A stretch of 49,997 nucleotides of DNA from Candidatus Gastranaerophilales bacterium (GTDB lineage Bacteria > Cyanobacteriota > Vampirovibrionia > Gastranaerophilales > Gastranaerophilaceae): positions 1 through 49,997 of the forward strand of contig CALVED010000012.1 of NCBI GenBank assembly GCA_944326485.1, in the 5' to 3' direction. The notes beneath the pieces are model-generated. The model was not told where the DNA came from. It did no database searches and saw nothing but the letters and a program-made list of their open reading frames with translations. Both the position numbers and the translations under genes were made by a program. This document shows, piece after piece, positions 8,062 to 16,660 of the stretch (the stretch's first letter is position 1; the number at the start of each line of letters is the position of its first letter).

Positions 8062-9342
8062 TTATTTGTCCGCATTCTGAATTATATTTAAACTTAATTT
8101 ATTTATAAAATCATTTACCATTTCTTCTAATAGTAAATTAATTTTCTCTTCTGAAAAATCTTCAAAATCATAAGTAAGTCTTTTTACTTCTGTTTCTTTT
8201 TCTTTCTCAAAATGTTTTATATCAATTAGAACTTTTATGTATGTTGGATATGTTATTTTTAACTCAGAATATAAGTCTTCTTTTTTTATTGAAAATTTGC
8301 TTTCATCTTCATTAATAAAATATTTAATTTCTAAATCTTTAAATTTATCAGATGTTTTTGTTTGTATTTGATAAAATATTGGTGCAACAATTTTTTCAAA
8401 ATTTTTTATAAATTCTTTTTTAAATTCTTTAAATCGTTTCCCATTTTCATCTTTTATATCCATAATATTAACTGCTTCAGTTAAATTTGTATCATATAGA
8501 TAATTAAATTCCTCATTATTTTCAATTTGTTCTTTTAATGATTTATATAAGACGCTTTCCATTTCTTCAAACGAAGTTGTTATTTCAGCAGCACAAGCAT
8601 ATATCTTACATTCTTCATTTAATGCTGTTTTAATCCTTGTCGCAACAGTCTTTGCTCCTGTTTTTCCAGAGTTATATAATATTAAATAAAAACCAGCTGA
8701 CTTTCCATATGCTACTATATCATTCCCTCTGGGAATAGATTTGATTGTATTTGCAATTTTATACATATTGAGTCGTTTTTTATTTTGTGATACCGGTTTT
8801 ATATACATAAATACAGTATTTTCAAGATTCTCTTCTATGCTTTTACTAAAGAAATTTCTTAAAACCATTGGGGTATATTCTTTTAAATATATTCCATTTT
8901 GTTTATCTACTATATTTGCAGATACTAATATTTCTTTATTAATATCAATTTGTTTATATAATACTGCTTTTTGAAGAGTTAAAAATATTCTCATTAATAT
9001 AATTGAATCAGGATCAGAAATGAAGAAGAAATCATCTATTCCATTATCAAAAGCATAAAATAATTTCTCTTCATTTAAGTTATCAGTTATAAATAGTATA
9101 GGAACTTTGTCTAATGACTTTATTGAACGAATTTCTTTTATTATACTTACCGAATCTGTATCAGAACAGTATATAAGTATTAAAGAAGGTTGGGTTGTAT
9201 TTAAAACTGATATTGATTCTATGTAGGATACAATTTTTATAGTGTCACATTCTCTTAACAACTTTATTTTATCTGCAATATGGTTCCCTACATCTGCTTT
9301 GTTTGTGATTATTAAAATTGATCCGGTTTTCAAATTACTCAC
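8062..9342 (-). CDS. Receiver-like protein with degenerate GGDEF domain
   Basis: The 426-residue product starts with a receiver-like fold (about 5-125; strands ILIITN, LILIYCSD, VPILFITDN and GIDDFFFIS). It lacks the usual acidic pair, and its acceptor region YCSDTDS is atypical. Residues about 165-265 follow the GGDEF-domain pattern (IANTIKSIPRGNDIVAYG then FYLILYNSGKTGAKTVATRI), but the catalytic GGDEF loop is replaced by GKSAGF, so diguanylate cyclase activity is unlikely. The lysine/glutamate-rich C-terminal part is not recognised. The gene is the middle of a minus-strand corA-this-epimerase run with tight spacing. A c-di-GMP or phospho-independent sensing role is inference. Confidence 0.78.
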   Translation of the reverse strand: MSNLKTGSILIITNKADVGNHIADKIKLLRECDTIKIVSYIESISVLNTTQPSLILIYCSDTDSVSIIKEIRSIKSLDKVPILFITDNLNEEKLFYAFDNGIDDFFFISDPDSIILMRIFLTLQKAVLYKQIDINKEILVSANIVDKQNGIYLKEYTPMVLRNFFSKSIEENLENTVFMYIKPVSQNKKRLNMYKIANTIKSIPRGNDIVAYGKSAGFYLILYNSGKTGAKTVATRIKTALNEECKIYACAAEITTSFEEMESVLYKSLKEQIENNEEFNYLYDTNLTEAVNIMDIKDENGKRFKEFKKEFIKNFEKIVAPIFYQIQTKTSDKFKDLEIKYFINEDESKFSIKKEDLYSELKITYPTYIKVLIDIKHFEKEKETEVKRLTYDFEDFSEEKINLLLEEMVNDFINKLSLNIIQNADK

Positions 9343-9351
9343 CTGCTTTTT

Positions 9352-10302
9352 TTAAAACATACCTTTTTTTCTAAAATATACAACTACAGCTATTGATGTT
9401 ATTACTGATAAAGCTACTACTATAAGAAAACCATATGGATTATGCCCGTATGGCACTCTGACATTCATTCCCCATAAACCGCCTATCATTGTAGGTATTG
9501 ACATTATAATTGTAATTGCTGCCAAAAATTTCATTACTTGGTTTAAATTATTATTTATAATAGATGCAAAACCTTCCATCATTGCTTCTAAAATCATTCT
9601 GTGCATATCTACCATTTCGATTGCCTGACGTGTATCTATAATTACATCTTCAAGCATATCAATATCTTCTTCGGTTGTTTTTAAATAATTTAATGATGTT
9701 GATTTTGTCATTCTCATTATTTTTTGTAAAACTATGTCATTATCTTTCAAAGCAGTAGAAAAATATACTAATGTTTTCTGTATTTCCATTAGTTGAAATA
9801 GTGCTTTATTATTTGTTGCTTTTTGAAGCTCGTTTTCTATATTTTCTGATGTCCTATTTATTATATCCAGATATTTTAAATAAAATTTTACTGAACGATA
9901 TAAGATTTTTAGCATAAACTCTGTTTTGTTTCTCGTGTCAAATGAATATGCTGTACTTTCATTAAATGATGCAAGTATATTATTATCTTTAGAACAAACT
10001 GTCATTATTGAGGTTGGGGTATATATAATACCTAACGGTAATGTATCAAAACAACCATCTTCTGTCATAATTGGTAAATTTGTAATGATTAAGGTATTAC
10101 CATCTTCTATTTCAATACGCGACCTTTCATCTAAGTCTAATGAATTCCTTAGAAAGTCTTCATCTAGCCCTAAAACTAGTGATACTTGTTTTATCTCTTC
10201 TTCCGTAGGGTCAATTAGGCTGAACCAAGAACCAGATACAGCTTCACTTATGCTGAGTCTTGCAAGTGCTTTATTGTCTTCTGTTTTCAATATCTTTATC
10301 AT
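9352..10302 (-). CDS. corA: CorA-family divalent metal ion transporter
   Basis: Inner-membrane magnesium/cobalt channel of the CorA family (2-TM-GxN). A large cytoplasmic N-terminal domain is followed by two C-terminal membrane helices. The signature GMN occurs in LWGMNVRVPYG in the loop between them, and the tail VYFRKKGMF is short and basic as usual. The ATG at 10302 gives MIKILKTEDN and a normal length of 316 residues; an upstream in-frame TTG at 10332 would add ten residues with no family support. It is the first gene of a minus-strand run, and repeat copy B lies just upstream. Confidence 0.93.
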   Translation of the reverse strand: MIKILKTEDNKALARLSISEAVSGSWFSLIDPTEEEIKQVSLVLGLDEDFLRNSLDLDERSRIEIEDGNTLIITNLPIMTEDGCFDTLPLGIIYTPTSIMTVCSKDNNILASFNESTAYSFDTRNKTEFMLKILYRSVKFYLKYLDIINRTSENIENELQKATNNKALFQLMEIQKTLVYFSTALKDNDIVLQKIMRMTKSTSLNYLKTTEEDIDMLEDVIIDTRQAIEMVDMHRMILEAMMEGFASIINNNLNQVMKFLAAITIIMSIPTMIGGLWGMNVRVPYGHNPYGFLIVVALSVITSIAVVVYFRKKGMF

Positions 10303-10370
10303 TTTGCTTTTCTCAGTTGCTCTACAAATCAATTAAAACATAAAACTCACTATATTGGAAGCATTTATTT

Positions 10371-10548
10371 GTTCGAAAAATAATTTAATTACACTTACAA
10401 TTTATAGTGATTCTTTTACAAAATGAACCCAAAACTTTGTTATTTAGTTAGTTTCTGTGCATAGTAAAATTAAGGCGAGTGATGTTTTTAGGTGAGTAAC
10501 TTTTTAGTGCTTATGACTTGCTAACAAAGTGTAATATTAGATTAATTT
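10371..10548 (+). repeat. Dispersed structured intergenic repeat, copy B (full length, divergent)
   Basis: It shares with copy A the order GTTCGAAAAA, ACTTACAATTTATAGTG, CCCAAAACTTTGT, a GGTGAGTAAC block and the ending TAATATTAGATTAATTT. The 3' hairpin ACTTTTTAG/CTAACAAAGT survives with one mismatch; the first hairpin is weaker than in other copies. It lies between corA and the ribbon-helix-helix gene in a gap of about 310 bp that otherwise holds only the terminator below. Confidence 0.7.
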
Positions 10549-10555
10549 AAAAAAC

Positions 10556-10590
10556 AAGAAGCACATAATATAATTATGTGCTTCTTTCTT
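10556..10590 (-). terminator. Intrinsic terminator downstream of the ribbon-helix-helix gene
   Basis: The perfect stem AGAAGCACATAAT/ATTATGTGCTTCT is flanked by T-rich sequence on both strands. It lies 20-50 bp past the stop of the minus-strand gene ending at 10611, whose read-through runs into GTTTTTT. It could also work on the plus strand. Confidence 0.75.
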
Positions 10591-10610
10591 CTTTCTTTAT
10601 TTCTTATTTT

Positions 10611-10799
10611 TTAATCTAATAATGTTTCTAATATTGCTGCATTTTTGTTAGCTAATGCATTTTCTCTAACTCTATTTCGATGTATATATGTTCTTAAAGC
10701 TTCACGTATTAATTCACTTCTTGTCCTATTTTCATTTATTGCTACTTTATCAATTTCTCCTAAAAAGTTTTCAGGCATTGAAATCAAAACTCTTGCCAT
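10611..10799 (-). CDS. Ribbon-helix-helix (CopG/Arc-like) regulator
   Basis: A 62-residue DNA-binding protein. MARVLISMPENFLGEIDKV forms the beta strand and first helix, and NRTRSELIREALRTYI is the typical second helix of the MetJ/Arc/CopG fold, which works as a dimer. Such proteins are antitoxins or autoregulators. No toxin gene lies on either side, so an orphan regulator is more likely. GGAGAGAG precedes the ATG. A 15-bp palindrome 22 bp upstream of the ATG is a plausible operator for autoregulation, and a terminator follows the gene, so it is monocistronic. Confidence 0.9.
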   Translation of the reverse strand: MARVLISMPENFLGEIDKVAINENRTRSELIREALRTYIHRNRVRENALANKNAAILETLLD

Positions 10800-10820
10800 A
10801 TCTCTCTCCTTTATTAGTCT

Positions 10821-10835
10821 CTTATTATTAATAAG
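10821..10835 (-). promoter_or_regulatory. Palindromic operator candidate upstream of the ribbon-helix-helix gene
   Basis: CTTATTA-T-TAATAAG is a perfect 15-bp palindrome placed between the AT-rich promoter region and the ribosome-binding site of the RHH gene. Autoregulation through such sites is common for this family; binding here is inferred. Confidence 0.45.
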
Positions 10836-10895
10836 TTTTTATTTAGATATAAATTGACTAAAGTGTATATATTTTATCTATATTGTTAACATAAC

Positions 10896-12662
10896 TTAAT
10901 AATCTTTTATTCTAATATTTAGTCTATGAGAGTCTAATAATTGAGTTAATAGATTTTGATCAGTTGTTCCGCTCGCATTTAATAATCTTTTAAACTCTGA
11001 ATTATTATATATAAAATGGTATTTTTGATTGTTATTTTTTATATTATACAAGGTTGTTAATTCTTCAGGTATTTTCATATAATATAATGCTATTTGATTG
11101 TTATTGTTTTTGTACAATTCATTATCAATACATAATAAAGTTAAAATAAAATCCAGTTCGGTTTTTGGTTGAGAAATATTTTTAGATTTTATATATCTTA
11201 AATATGCAATTGATGTTTTTCTTATATTCTTTATTGCATTAGGATAGACTATATTGGATAGTATTGTTTTAACTTTGTATTTTAATGCATTTGCTATTTC
11301 TATATCAGATATACCTTTTTGAGCTTCTGTCTTTGTTTCGTTTAGTAGTGTTAAAATTATCTCTAAACTTTTTGCGTCTATTCGACCTTGTATATAAAAA
11401 TTACTTAGTACTTTCTCAAAATTTATCCAAAACATTGATAAATCACCGTCATTTTGAGAAATACAATTATCTAAGAGTGTTTTATAATTTGGAAATGTTT
11501 TTACTATAGCTTTGCTATAAAAATAGTCAAACAGCGGAATTCTTTCATTCTTTATAATTTCATTTTTACTTGTTAAATTATAAATAGCCCAATCTACTTC
11601 ATTGAATTTCTTTGTTATAGTTTTCATTGGTCCTTCAGAAAGAGGAATGCCATAGTATGTTTGAATGTAATCGGATACTCCATAAGCGCTTAATTCTAAT
11701 GGGTTTCTCATATTTTCTGATAATCTGTAAAAATCTGAATATGAGCTTGTAAGTTCTATTTTATTCTGGTTTAAGTATCTTCTTACTGCATCTGTATATA
11801 ATTTTGAGTCGAAATTTGTTAAATCAGCATATTGAGATGCTCTCATCCAAAATGCTTTATTATAAGTTTTTACTCCATTTTCTGCTAAAAAATTACCAAA
11901 TTGCTCAACACCCATAGATTTACATACTTGTGCTATTTTCTCAAAATGGTCTAATTCATGAGCTATTATTGATATGATTAATTTCATATCAAGTTTATAA
12001 ATTTGTTCTCTTGATATTTTCATTTCCCCTGTTGGAAATTCAAATTGTGCTATTAAATAACTCCCTTGAGTTTTTACTGCTGACTGACCTATGGTTTCTT
12101 CGGTAACTCTTATTATTCCTTGAGGGTAGCCTTTATATGCTAATATTTTATTTACAATTACATCTATTGAATTTGTGCTTTGTATTGGAATATTTCTTAG
12201 TGAGTCTAATAATTTATTATATTCTGCTTGATTTGATTTATTGATTGTTTTATTTGTATTATTGTATGATTTTACATTTGTATTATTGTATGATTTTACA
12301 TTTGTATTATTGTATGATTTTACATTTGTATTAATATTTGTTCTTTGAACAGTATTATATGAATTTGCTATATTGTTTCTTTGATAGCTGTTATATGTAT
12401 TTGTTGTAGATTTTGTTGTATAAGAATTTGTTTGTTTTTTATATGTTTGTGGAAGTTGTTCCTTTTTTTGATTTGAAACTTTTTTAGTTTTTTGTTGTCT
12501 TGATGCAGAATTATTGTATTCCAACATTTCCTCGTATGTTTTTGTTTCTTTTATTTTTTTTACATCATTTGGGCTTGTCGCATAAAATAATATAATTGTA
12601 AACATTGCAATTATAAAAATAAGAAATTTTAAAGAAATTGGTTGCGTTTCTTTTTTCGCCAT
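10896..12662 (-). CDS. Membrane-anchored HExxH metallopeptidase-like protein
   Basis: The 588-residue product has one N-terminal membrane helix (about 11-28) followed by a long Asn/Ser/Thr/Lys-rich low-complexity linker (about 40-145). The linker includes three exact copies of an eight-residue NVKSYNNT unit. A folded domain then carries IIAHELDHFEKI (HExxH at 235-239), and E323 in MRNPLELSAYG is a candidate third zinc ligand, a gluzincin-like arrangement. This suggests an envelope zinc protease facing away from the cytoplasm, but the family is not identified. The ATG follows a perfect GGGAGGA site. A palindrome overlapping a TATAAT box lies upstream. Confidence 0.78.
   Translation of the reverse strand: MAKKETQPISLKFLIFIIAMFTIILFYATSPNDVKKIKETKTYEEMLEYNNSASRQQKTKKVSNQKKEQLPQTYKKQTNSYTTKSTTNTYNSYQRNNIANSYNTVQRTNINTNVKSYNNTNVKSYNNTNVKSYNNTNKTINKSNQAEYNKLLDSLRNIPIQSTNSIDVIVNKILAYKGYPQGIIRVTEETIGQSAVKTQGSYLIAQFEFPTGEMKISREQIYKLDMKLIISIIAHELDHFEKIAQVCKSMGVEQFGNFLAENGVKTYNKAFWMRASQYADLTNFDSKLYTDAVRRYLNQNKIELTSSYSDFYRLSENMRNPLELSAYGVSDYIQTYYGIPLSEGPMKTITKKFNEVDWAIYNLTSKNEIIKNERIPLFDYFYSKAIVKTFPNYKTLLDNCISQNDGDLSMFWINFEKVLSNFYIQGRIDAKSLEIILTLLNETKTEAQKGISDIEIANALKYKVKTILSNIVYPNAIKNIRKTSIAYLRYIKSKNISQPKTELDFILTLLCIDNELYKNNNNQIALYYMKIPEELTTLYNIKNNNQKYHFIYNNSEFKRLLNASGTTDQNLLTQLLDSHRLNIRIKDY
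12253..12324 (-). repeat. Three exact 24-bp tandem repeats inside a coding region
   Basis: The units 12253-12276, 12277-12300 and 12301-12324 are identical (each begins TTTGTATTATTG on the plus strand), with a partial fourth unit after. They encode the NVKSYNNT repeats of the linker in the HExxH protein. Because 24 is a multiple of three, copy-number change would alter linker length without breaking the frame. Confidence 0.95.
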
Positions 12663-12675
12663 ATAAATCCTCCCA

Positions 12676-12705
12676 CCGTATAATGATTATATCATAAATA
12701 GTGGG
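12676..12705 (-). promoter_or_regulatory. Promoter/operator candidate of the HExxH protein gene
   Basis: On the minus strand a TATAAT box lies within the palindrome ATGATATAATCAT (12683-12695), itself framed by CCCAC and GTGGG. The start codon follows about 20 bp later behind GGGAGGA. No good -35 box is seen, so the call rests on the -10 box and the symmetry. Confidence 0.38.
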
Positions 12706-12783
12706 ATAAATATATTATTTGAATATATAATATGTTATAGTGCTTTAATACAGAGTTACCCTGTTTAAAAAGTCTTCAAATTT

Positions 12784-12820
12784 AAAAAAACTTCATTTAA
12801 ATGCAATTTATATGAAGTTT
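12784..12820 (-). terminator. Intrinsic terminator after the 94-residue hypothetical gene
   Basis: Read on the minus strand, AAACTTCAT pairs with ATGAAGTTT across a 15-base loop and runs into TTTTTTT. It lies 30-65 bp past the stop at 12849. Confidence 0.75.
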
Positions 12821-12848
12821 CAGTTTATTTTAACTTTCTAAAACTAAA

Positions 12849-13133
12849 TTAAGCTTTATAGTTGATTCCAGAATATTTAGGCGTTGATTTTTCTACATCT
12901 TTTCCCAGTTTTGCTTTTATTGCATCAATTATTTTTTGCAAAACTGATATTTTTGTTTCATTTGCTTTATTTTGAAGTTCTGTGTTATCAGCCGCACTAA
13001 AAGATGGCTTTAAAGGAATACTATTACCAAATGCTATAGAAGATAGCATATTATTAGATGATTGCATTAAATTTGTAGTTGCTGCATTTTGAGCCATTAT
13101 TGCATTATTCATAGCTAAATATGATGATAACAT
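12849..13133 (-). CDS. Small hypothetical protein
   Basis: Not recognised. It has 94 residues, rich in Ala, Asn, Met and Ser in the first half (MLSSYLAMNNAIMAQNAATT), then a short amphipathic helix (VLQKIIDAIKAKL) and a tail ending PKYSGINYKA. There is no signal peptide or membrane helix. A good GGAAAGGAAG site precedes the ATG, and a terminator follows. It lies 44 bp after the 452-residue membrane-associated protein and may share its transcript. The FSAADN segment recalls the FSAKKYD segment of the HNH protein; short FSA motifs of this kind could mark lineage-specific proteins. Confidence 0.72.
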   Translation of the reverse strand: MLSSYLAMNNAIMAQNAATTNLMQSSNNMLSSIAFGNSIPLKPSFSAADNTELQNKANETKISVLQKIIDAIKAKLGKDVEKSTPKYSGINYKA

Positions 13134-13177
13134 CCTTACTTCCTTTCCCTCTACTATTAGTATAGCATATTATAATA

Positions 13178-14524
13178 TTATTTTAAAGAGGGGTTCATTT
13201 GTTTTGCTGCTAATTCTTTTTCATATTCTGTTTTTACGTGAAAATCGTTTTTCCCGTTTTGATGGTCTTTTCTGTATTTATACATCATTTTGGGAACTAT
13301 ATAACCAAGAGCTAGACAACATATTCCGACATTAATTATGGTAGATGCTACTTTATTTGTTTTTACTTTGTTTAAATATGTTTTTATATCTTTATTTTTA
13401 CTATTATCTATAAATGTTGTGAGGTCTTTAGTAAGTTTTTCTAAGTCTTTAATATCTATATATTTTCTTGTATCTATTTTTTCTTTACCTGTTGCGTCTT
13501 TTATTGTAGATATTATTCCTGATTTTTTTGCGGCTGTTACAATTATATTATCTTGATTCTTAAATATAAAATCATATATGTTGTTTATTTTGTCTTTCTT
13601 TTTTAATAAGCTCGAAAAATCATTAATATCTTTTTGCAAATCCGGATTTGTCAAAATATCTTTTGCTGATTGTGATGATAATAATTGAGCATCTAGTGAA
13701 ATTGGAATTTTAAATAATTTTTCTGATAATTTATCAATGCCTTTTTGTATAACTTTTCCTGCTCCATATACAAAGAATAAAAACGAACCTTCTTTTATTG
13801 CGTATTCGGCTGCTTCTCCTTTTGTTCTTGCATTTTTTATTCTTGATGTGCTTATTCCTGCATCCAGAATTATCATATTTTTTATTGGATTTAGCATAAA
13901 TTCTTCGGCTATATTTATAGCAGCAGAAGAACCAAATGAGGGATTATTTTTTGTTATAGTATCTGCAAAATCTTTAAATATTGGACTTATTTCAAAGTTA
14001 TTTTGTTTTACATTATTCTTTTGCTCTTTTACTTTTTTTGCCATAAATTCTTTTTCAATAGCTTTTTTTGTCATATTTTGTTTGAATTTTGTGAGTGCAA
14101 AATATGATGCCATTGTCATTCCTAAAGCTAATGCAAATTTTAATAAGGTAAGTCCTTTGGTTTTTGTTATATTCTCACTTGCTCTTTTTAAATCTTTTAC
14201 TATTGATTCTGTTGGAGCATTTTCTATAGCTGAATTTAAATAATCTTTATTTTTTAATATCCTAACATCAACATCAGGACTGATTTTTGCAGCTTTAAAT
14301 ATTGTTTTATCTATAATTTTTTTATATGTGGGAATTCCAAATAACCAAATAAGACCGGTTCCTAGTTCGTCAACAAATCTATCTTTTCCTTCTACTTTTC
14401 CTCCTGCATCATATGAAAAATAAGTATATCCGGCACTATTAAATAAATCCTTTGCGGCTAAAGGAAGTTTTGAATTTGGTGATCCTAACTTTGATATTAA
14501 TTGTGATCCTAAATTTACTTGCAT
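13178..14524 (-). CDS. Hypothetical protein with hydrophobic segments
   Basis: Not recognised. About 448 residues, Lys/Ile/Asn-rich. Hydrophobic stretches lie near residue 145 (LLKFALALGMTMASYFALT) and near the C-terminus (VASTIINVGICCLALGYIVP), with a weaker one near 240 (EGSFLFFVYGAG). This suggests at least two membrane passes with a large soluble region between them. There is no signal peptide. Two start codons are possible: ATG 14536 without a clear ribosome-binding site, or ATG 14524, which has GGGGG upstream and is preferred. It forms a tight pair with the small gene downstream at 12849. Confidence 0.75.
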   Translation of the reverse strand: MQVNLGSQLISKLGSPNSKLPLAAKDLFNSAGYTYFSYDAGGKVEGKDRFVDELGTGLIWLFGIPTYKKIIDKTIFKAAKISPDVDVRILKNKDYLNSAIENAPTESIVKDLKRASENITKTKGLTLLKFALALGMTMASYFALTKFKQNMTKKAIEKEFMAKKVKEQKNNVKQNNFEISPIFKDFADTITKNNPSFGSSAAINIAEEFMLNPIKNMIILDAGISTSRIKNARTKGEAAEYAIKEGSFLFFVYGAGKVIQKGIDKLSEKLFKIPISLDAQLLSSQSAKDILTNPDLQKDINDFSSLLKKKDKINNIYDFIFKNQDNIIVTAAKKSGIISTIKDATGKEKIDTRKYIDIKDLEKLTKDLTTFIDNSKNKDIKTYLNKVKTNKVASTIINVGICCLALGYIVPKMMYKYRKDHQNGKNDFHVKTEYEKELAAKQMNPSLK

Positions 14525-14549
14525 TAAAGCCCCCATACTAGATTCATAA

Positions 14550-14576
14550 ATTCTATAAAGGCCTTATTTGCGTCAA
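14550..14576 (-). promoter_or_regulatory. Promoter candidate for the 13178-14524 gene
   Basis: On the minus strand TTGACG and TAGAAT are separated by 15 bp, about 25 bp before the start codon. The spacing is short for a sigma-70-type promoter, hence low confidence. The rest of the 14537-14689 gap holds nothing else I can name. Confidence 0.35.
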
Positions 14577-14689
14577 TATTTTTATATATTTTAATGCTTG
14601 GCATATCTTTACCTTAACTGTTACTTATAAACATTTAAGATAAAAAAAATTGTCTTTTTTCTTTTCTTTGTTATTTTTTGTTACAACAT

Positions 14690-14899
14690 TTATGGTAAAG
14701 GATCATATCCGCCAGGATGAAATGGGTGACATTTCAATATTCGTTTTATACCTAAAAATATTCCTTTTACTATACCGTATTTTATTATTGCTTGTTTTGT
14801 ATACTCTGAACATGTCGGATAAAATCTACATACTGATGGGGTATATTTTGATATAAATTGATATATGTTTATTATTTTTATTAATATTTTTTTTAACAT
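14690..14899 (-). CDS. yidD: Membrane protein insertion efficiency factor YidD
   Basis: A small inner-membrane-associated protein that assists YidC-dependent insertion. At 69 residues it is of usual length and shows the family signature: [19 protein letters not shown], then [18 protein letters not shown] with three conserved cysteines overall. It usually neighbours rpmH-rnpA-yidC near the origin; here it follows a glycosyltransferase gene by 15 bp on the same strand, so the context is atypical. Confidence 0.95.
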   Translation of the reverse strand: MLKKILIKIINIYQFISKYTPSVCRFYPTCSEYTKQAIIKYGIVKGIFLGIKRILKCHPFHPGGYDPLP

Positions 14900-14914
14900 A
14901 TTAGATACCGCGTC

Positions 14915-16639
14915 CTAGTTTATTATAAGTTCTATATTATTATTTTCTTCTTCTTCTTCTTCTTTAACTTCAGGTAAGTATTTAAGTAAACAATATCTTT
15001 TGCCAGAGTCAAGTAACATGTATTTTATGTTTTCTGCTTCTATATTCCATAAATCTTTTATTTCTGTAATAACATATCCATTATCATTGGTTGAAAGGAA
15101 CTCTTTTAACCATTTAAAATCTTTATTTGAATGGTAATCTACTTGTCCATCATAGTAATACACAAGACTGTATTTTTTTGAAGCTGTAAATGTAGCTAGT
15201 TTTACTTTATCTATATTACTTTTTCGTGCAAATTCAATTAAGTCTTTTTCGCCCCCATTTATTGTTATAAAATTAAAAATCCCAGGTGTTAATATAAATG
15301 ATAAACTTATCATCAAAATTAAATTTGATATAAATGATACCATTCTTCCATTTAAGATAACAGAAAATATAGAAATTAAGGGAATTATAAAAAATATGAT
15401 TATTAAAGGAATAATTAGAAAATTAAAACCATATGTTGTAAGTGTATTTATAAAGTTATGACCAAATAATCCTATAAATGAACATATTATAAATAATAAA
15501 TTAGGGATAATTGTTGCAAAGAAAATACTTTTATCATGTTTATTTCTAAATATGTACTCGTACCAGTAATGTCCGGAAATACAAGATGCCGGAAATGTTA
15601 AAAATAATATTAAATATAAATATTTACTTCCATATAAAATTGCAAAGATTAATGATGTAAAAAATACAATAGTGTTAAGTGATAGGAACTTATCAACTTT
15701 ACTTAATTTGTGCCATTTTTCGTTTAGCTTATCTTGAGAATTATCTTTAAAATATGAAATAATAGAATCTTTTATATCTTTATATTTTGACCCTATAATC
15801 CATAAAAAAGCAAATGTCCAAGGCATAAATCCAAGTAGAAATAAACCTATAGAATATATACAATTTTTTATACTAATATTTTCTATTAAATCATAATTTA
15901 AAAGGAATATTTTTATAAATGGTATACCATGTTGTTTAAACATAATAAGAAACCAAGGACTTGCTATCAAAAACAAAATTATTAGACCTATAAATAGTCT
16001 TATTGGTTTAAATATATCTTTTAATTTGCCGGCAAATAAATGAAGAATTAATAATATTATTATTGGCAAAATTCCAAAAATTCCGCCGGCTAATATTGAA
16101 AGACTGATGAAAATATATATTAATATCCATATTATATCTTTTTTAATCTTTGTATTTGTCATTAATAATAAAAATGATAATAATATTGATATCATTGAAA
16201 TAAAACTGAATAATATGTCATTTGTTGTAAGTCTACCAAATACGATAATTCCAAAACTTGTCATCATTATTAATGAAATAATGATTGCGTATGTTTTTGT
16301 AAGAATTTTTGACACTGTAAAAAATAAAAATAAAAATCCAAATGCACATATAATGAATATTGGTATTCTTGCTGCAAAAGTACTTATTTTACCAAAAACT
16401 AAAAACGATATATTTATCAACCAAAATAATAAAGGTGTACTATCATAATAATTGGTTCCATTTAATTTTGGAGTTATCCAATCATTTAAATTTAGCATAT
16501 CTCTTGCTATTGATACAAATTTTGTTTCATCTGTATCAATTAGAGGATATTCCCCCATATTTAAAAAATACAGAATAGTACATAAAAAGAATAAAAGTAT
16601 TAAGAAAAATAGTCTTGAGTGTTTTTTTATATAATCCAT
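14915..16639 (-). CDS. ArnT/GT39-like membrane glycosyltransferase
   Basis: Polytopic inner-membrane enzyme expected to transfer a sugar from a polyprenyl-phosphate carrier to lipid A, glycan or protein. The first membrane helix is followed by MGEYPLIDTDETKFVSIARD; the acidic DTDE at 35-38 is the catalytic-loop signature of the PMT/ArnT fold. About 11-13 hydrophobic helices are visible through residue 445, then a soluble C-terminal part (VVYYYDGQVDYHS-like region) ending in an acidic EEEEEENNN run. The 574-residue length is typical. The acceptor substrate cannot be told from sequence. It lies 21 bp after gcvPA and before yidD, apparently in the same transcription unit. Confidence 0.88.
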   Translation of the reverse strand: MDYIKKHSRLFFLILLFFLCTILYFLNMGEYPLIDTDETKFVSIARDMLNLNDWITPKLNGTNYYDSTPLLFWLINISFLVFGKISTFAARIPIFIICAFGFLFLFFTVSKILTKTYAIIISLIMMTSFGIIVFGRLTTNDILFSFISMISILLSFLLLMTNTKIKKDIIWILIYIFISLSILAGGIFGILPIIILLILHLFAGKLKDIFKPIRLFIGLIILFLIASPWFLIMFKQHGIPFIKIFLLNYDLIENISIKNCIYSIGLFLLGFMPWTFAFLWIIGSKYKDIKDSIISYFKDNSQDKLNEKWHKLSKVDKFLSLNTIVFFTSLIFAILYGSKYLYLILFLTFPASCISGHYWYEYIFRNKHDKSIFFATIIPNLLFIICSFIGLFGHNFINTLTTYGFNFLIIPLIIIFFIIPLISIFSVILNGRMVSFISNLILMISLSFILTPGIFNFITINGGEKDLIEFARKSNIDKVKLATFTASKKYSLVYYYDGQVDYHSNKDFKWLKEFLSTNDNGYVITEIKDLWNIEAENIKYMLLDSGKRYCLLKYLPEVKEEEEEENNNIELIIN

Positions 16640-16660
16640 TCTGTATCCTTTTTTGAATTA

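Noticed and set aside
10611..10799. Toxin-antitoxin pair
   Set aside because: The RHH protein is antitoxin-like, but both neighbours are separated by a terminator or a promoter region and neither resembles a toxin.
13737..14243. Plus-strand ORF of 168 residues with many hydrophobic residues
   Set aside because: It is the antisense shadow of the 13178-14524 gene; Phe/Ile/Ser-rich composition comes from the opposite strand's Lys/Asn codons.
14538..14552. A further repeat copy suggested by ATACTAGATT
   Set aside because: Only ten bases match the repeat's 3' end; none of the hairpins or the GGTGAGTA block is present.
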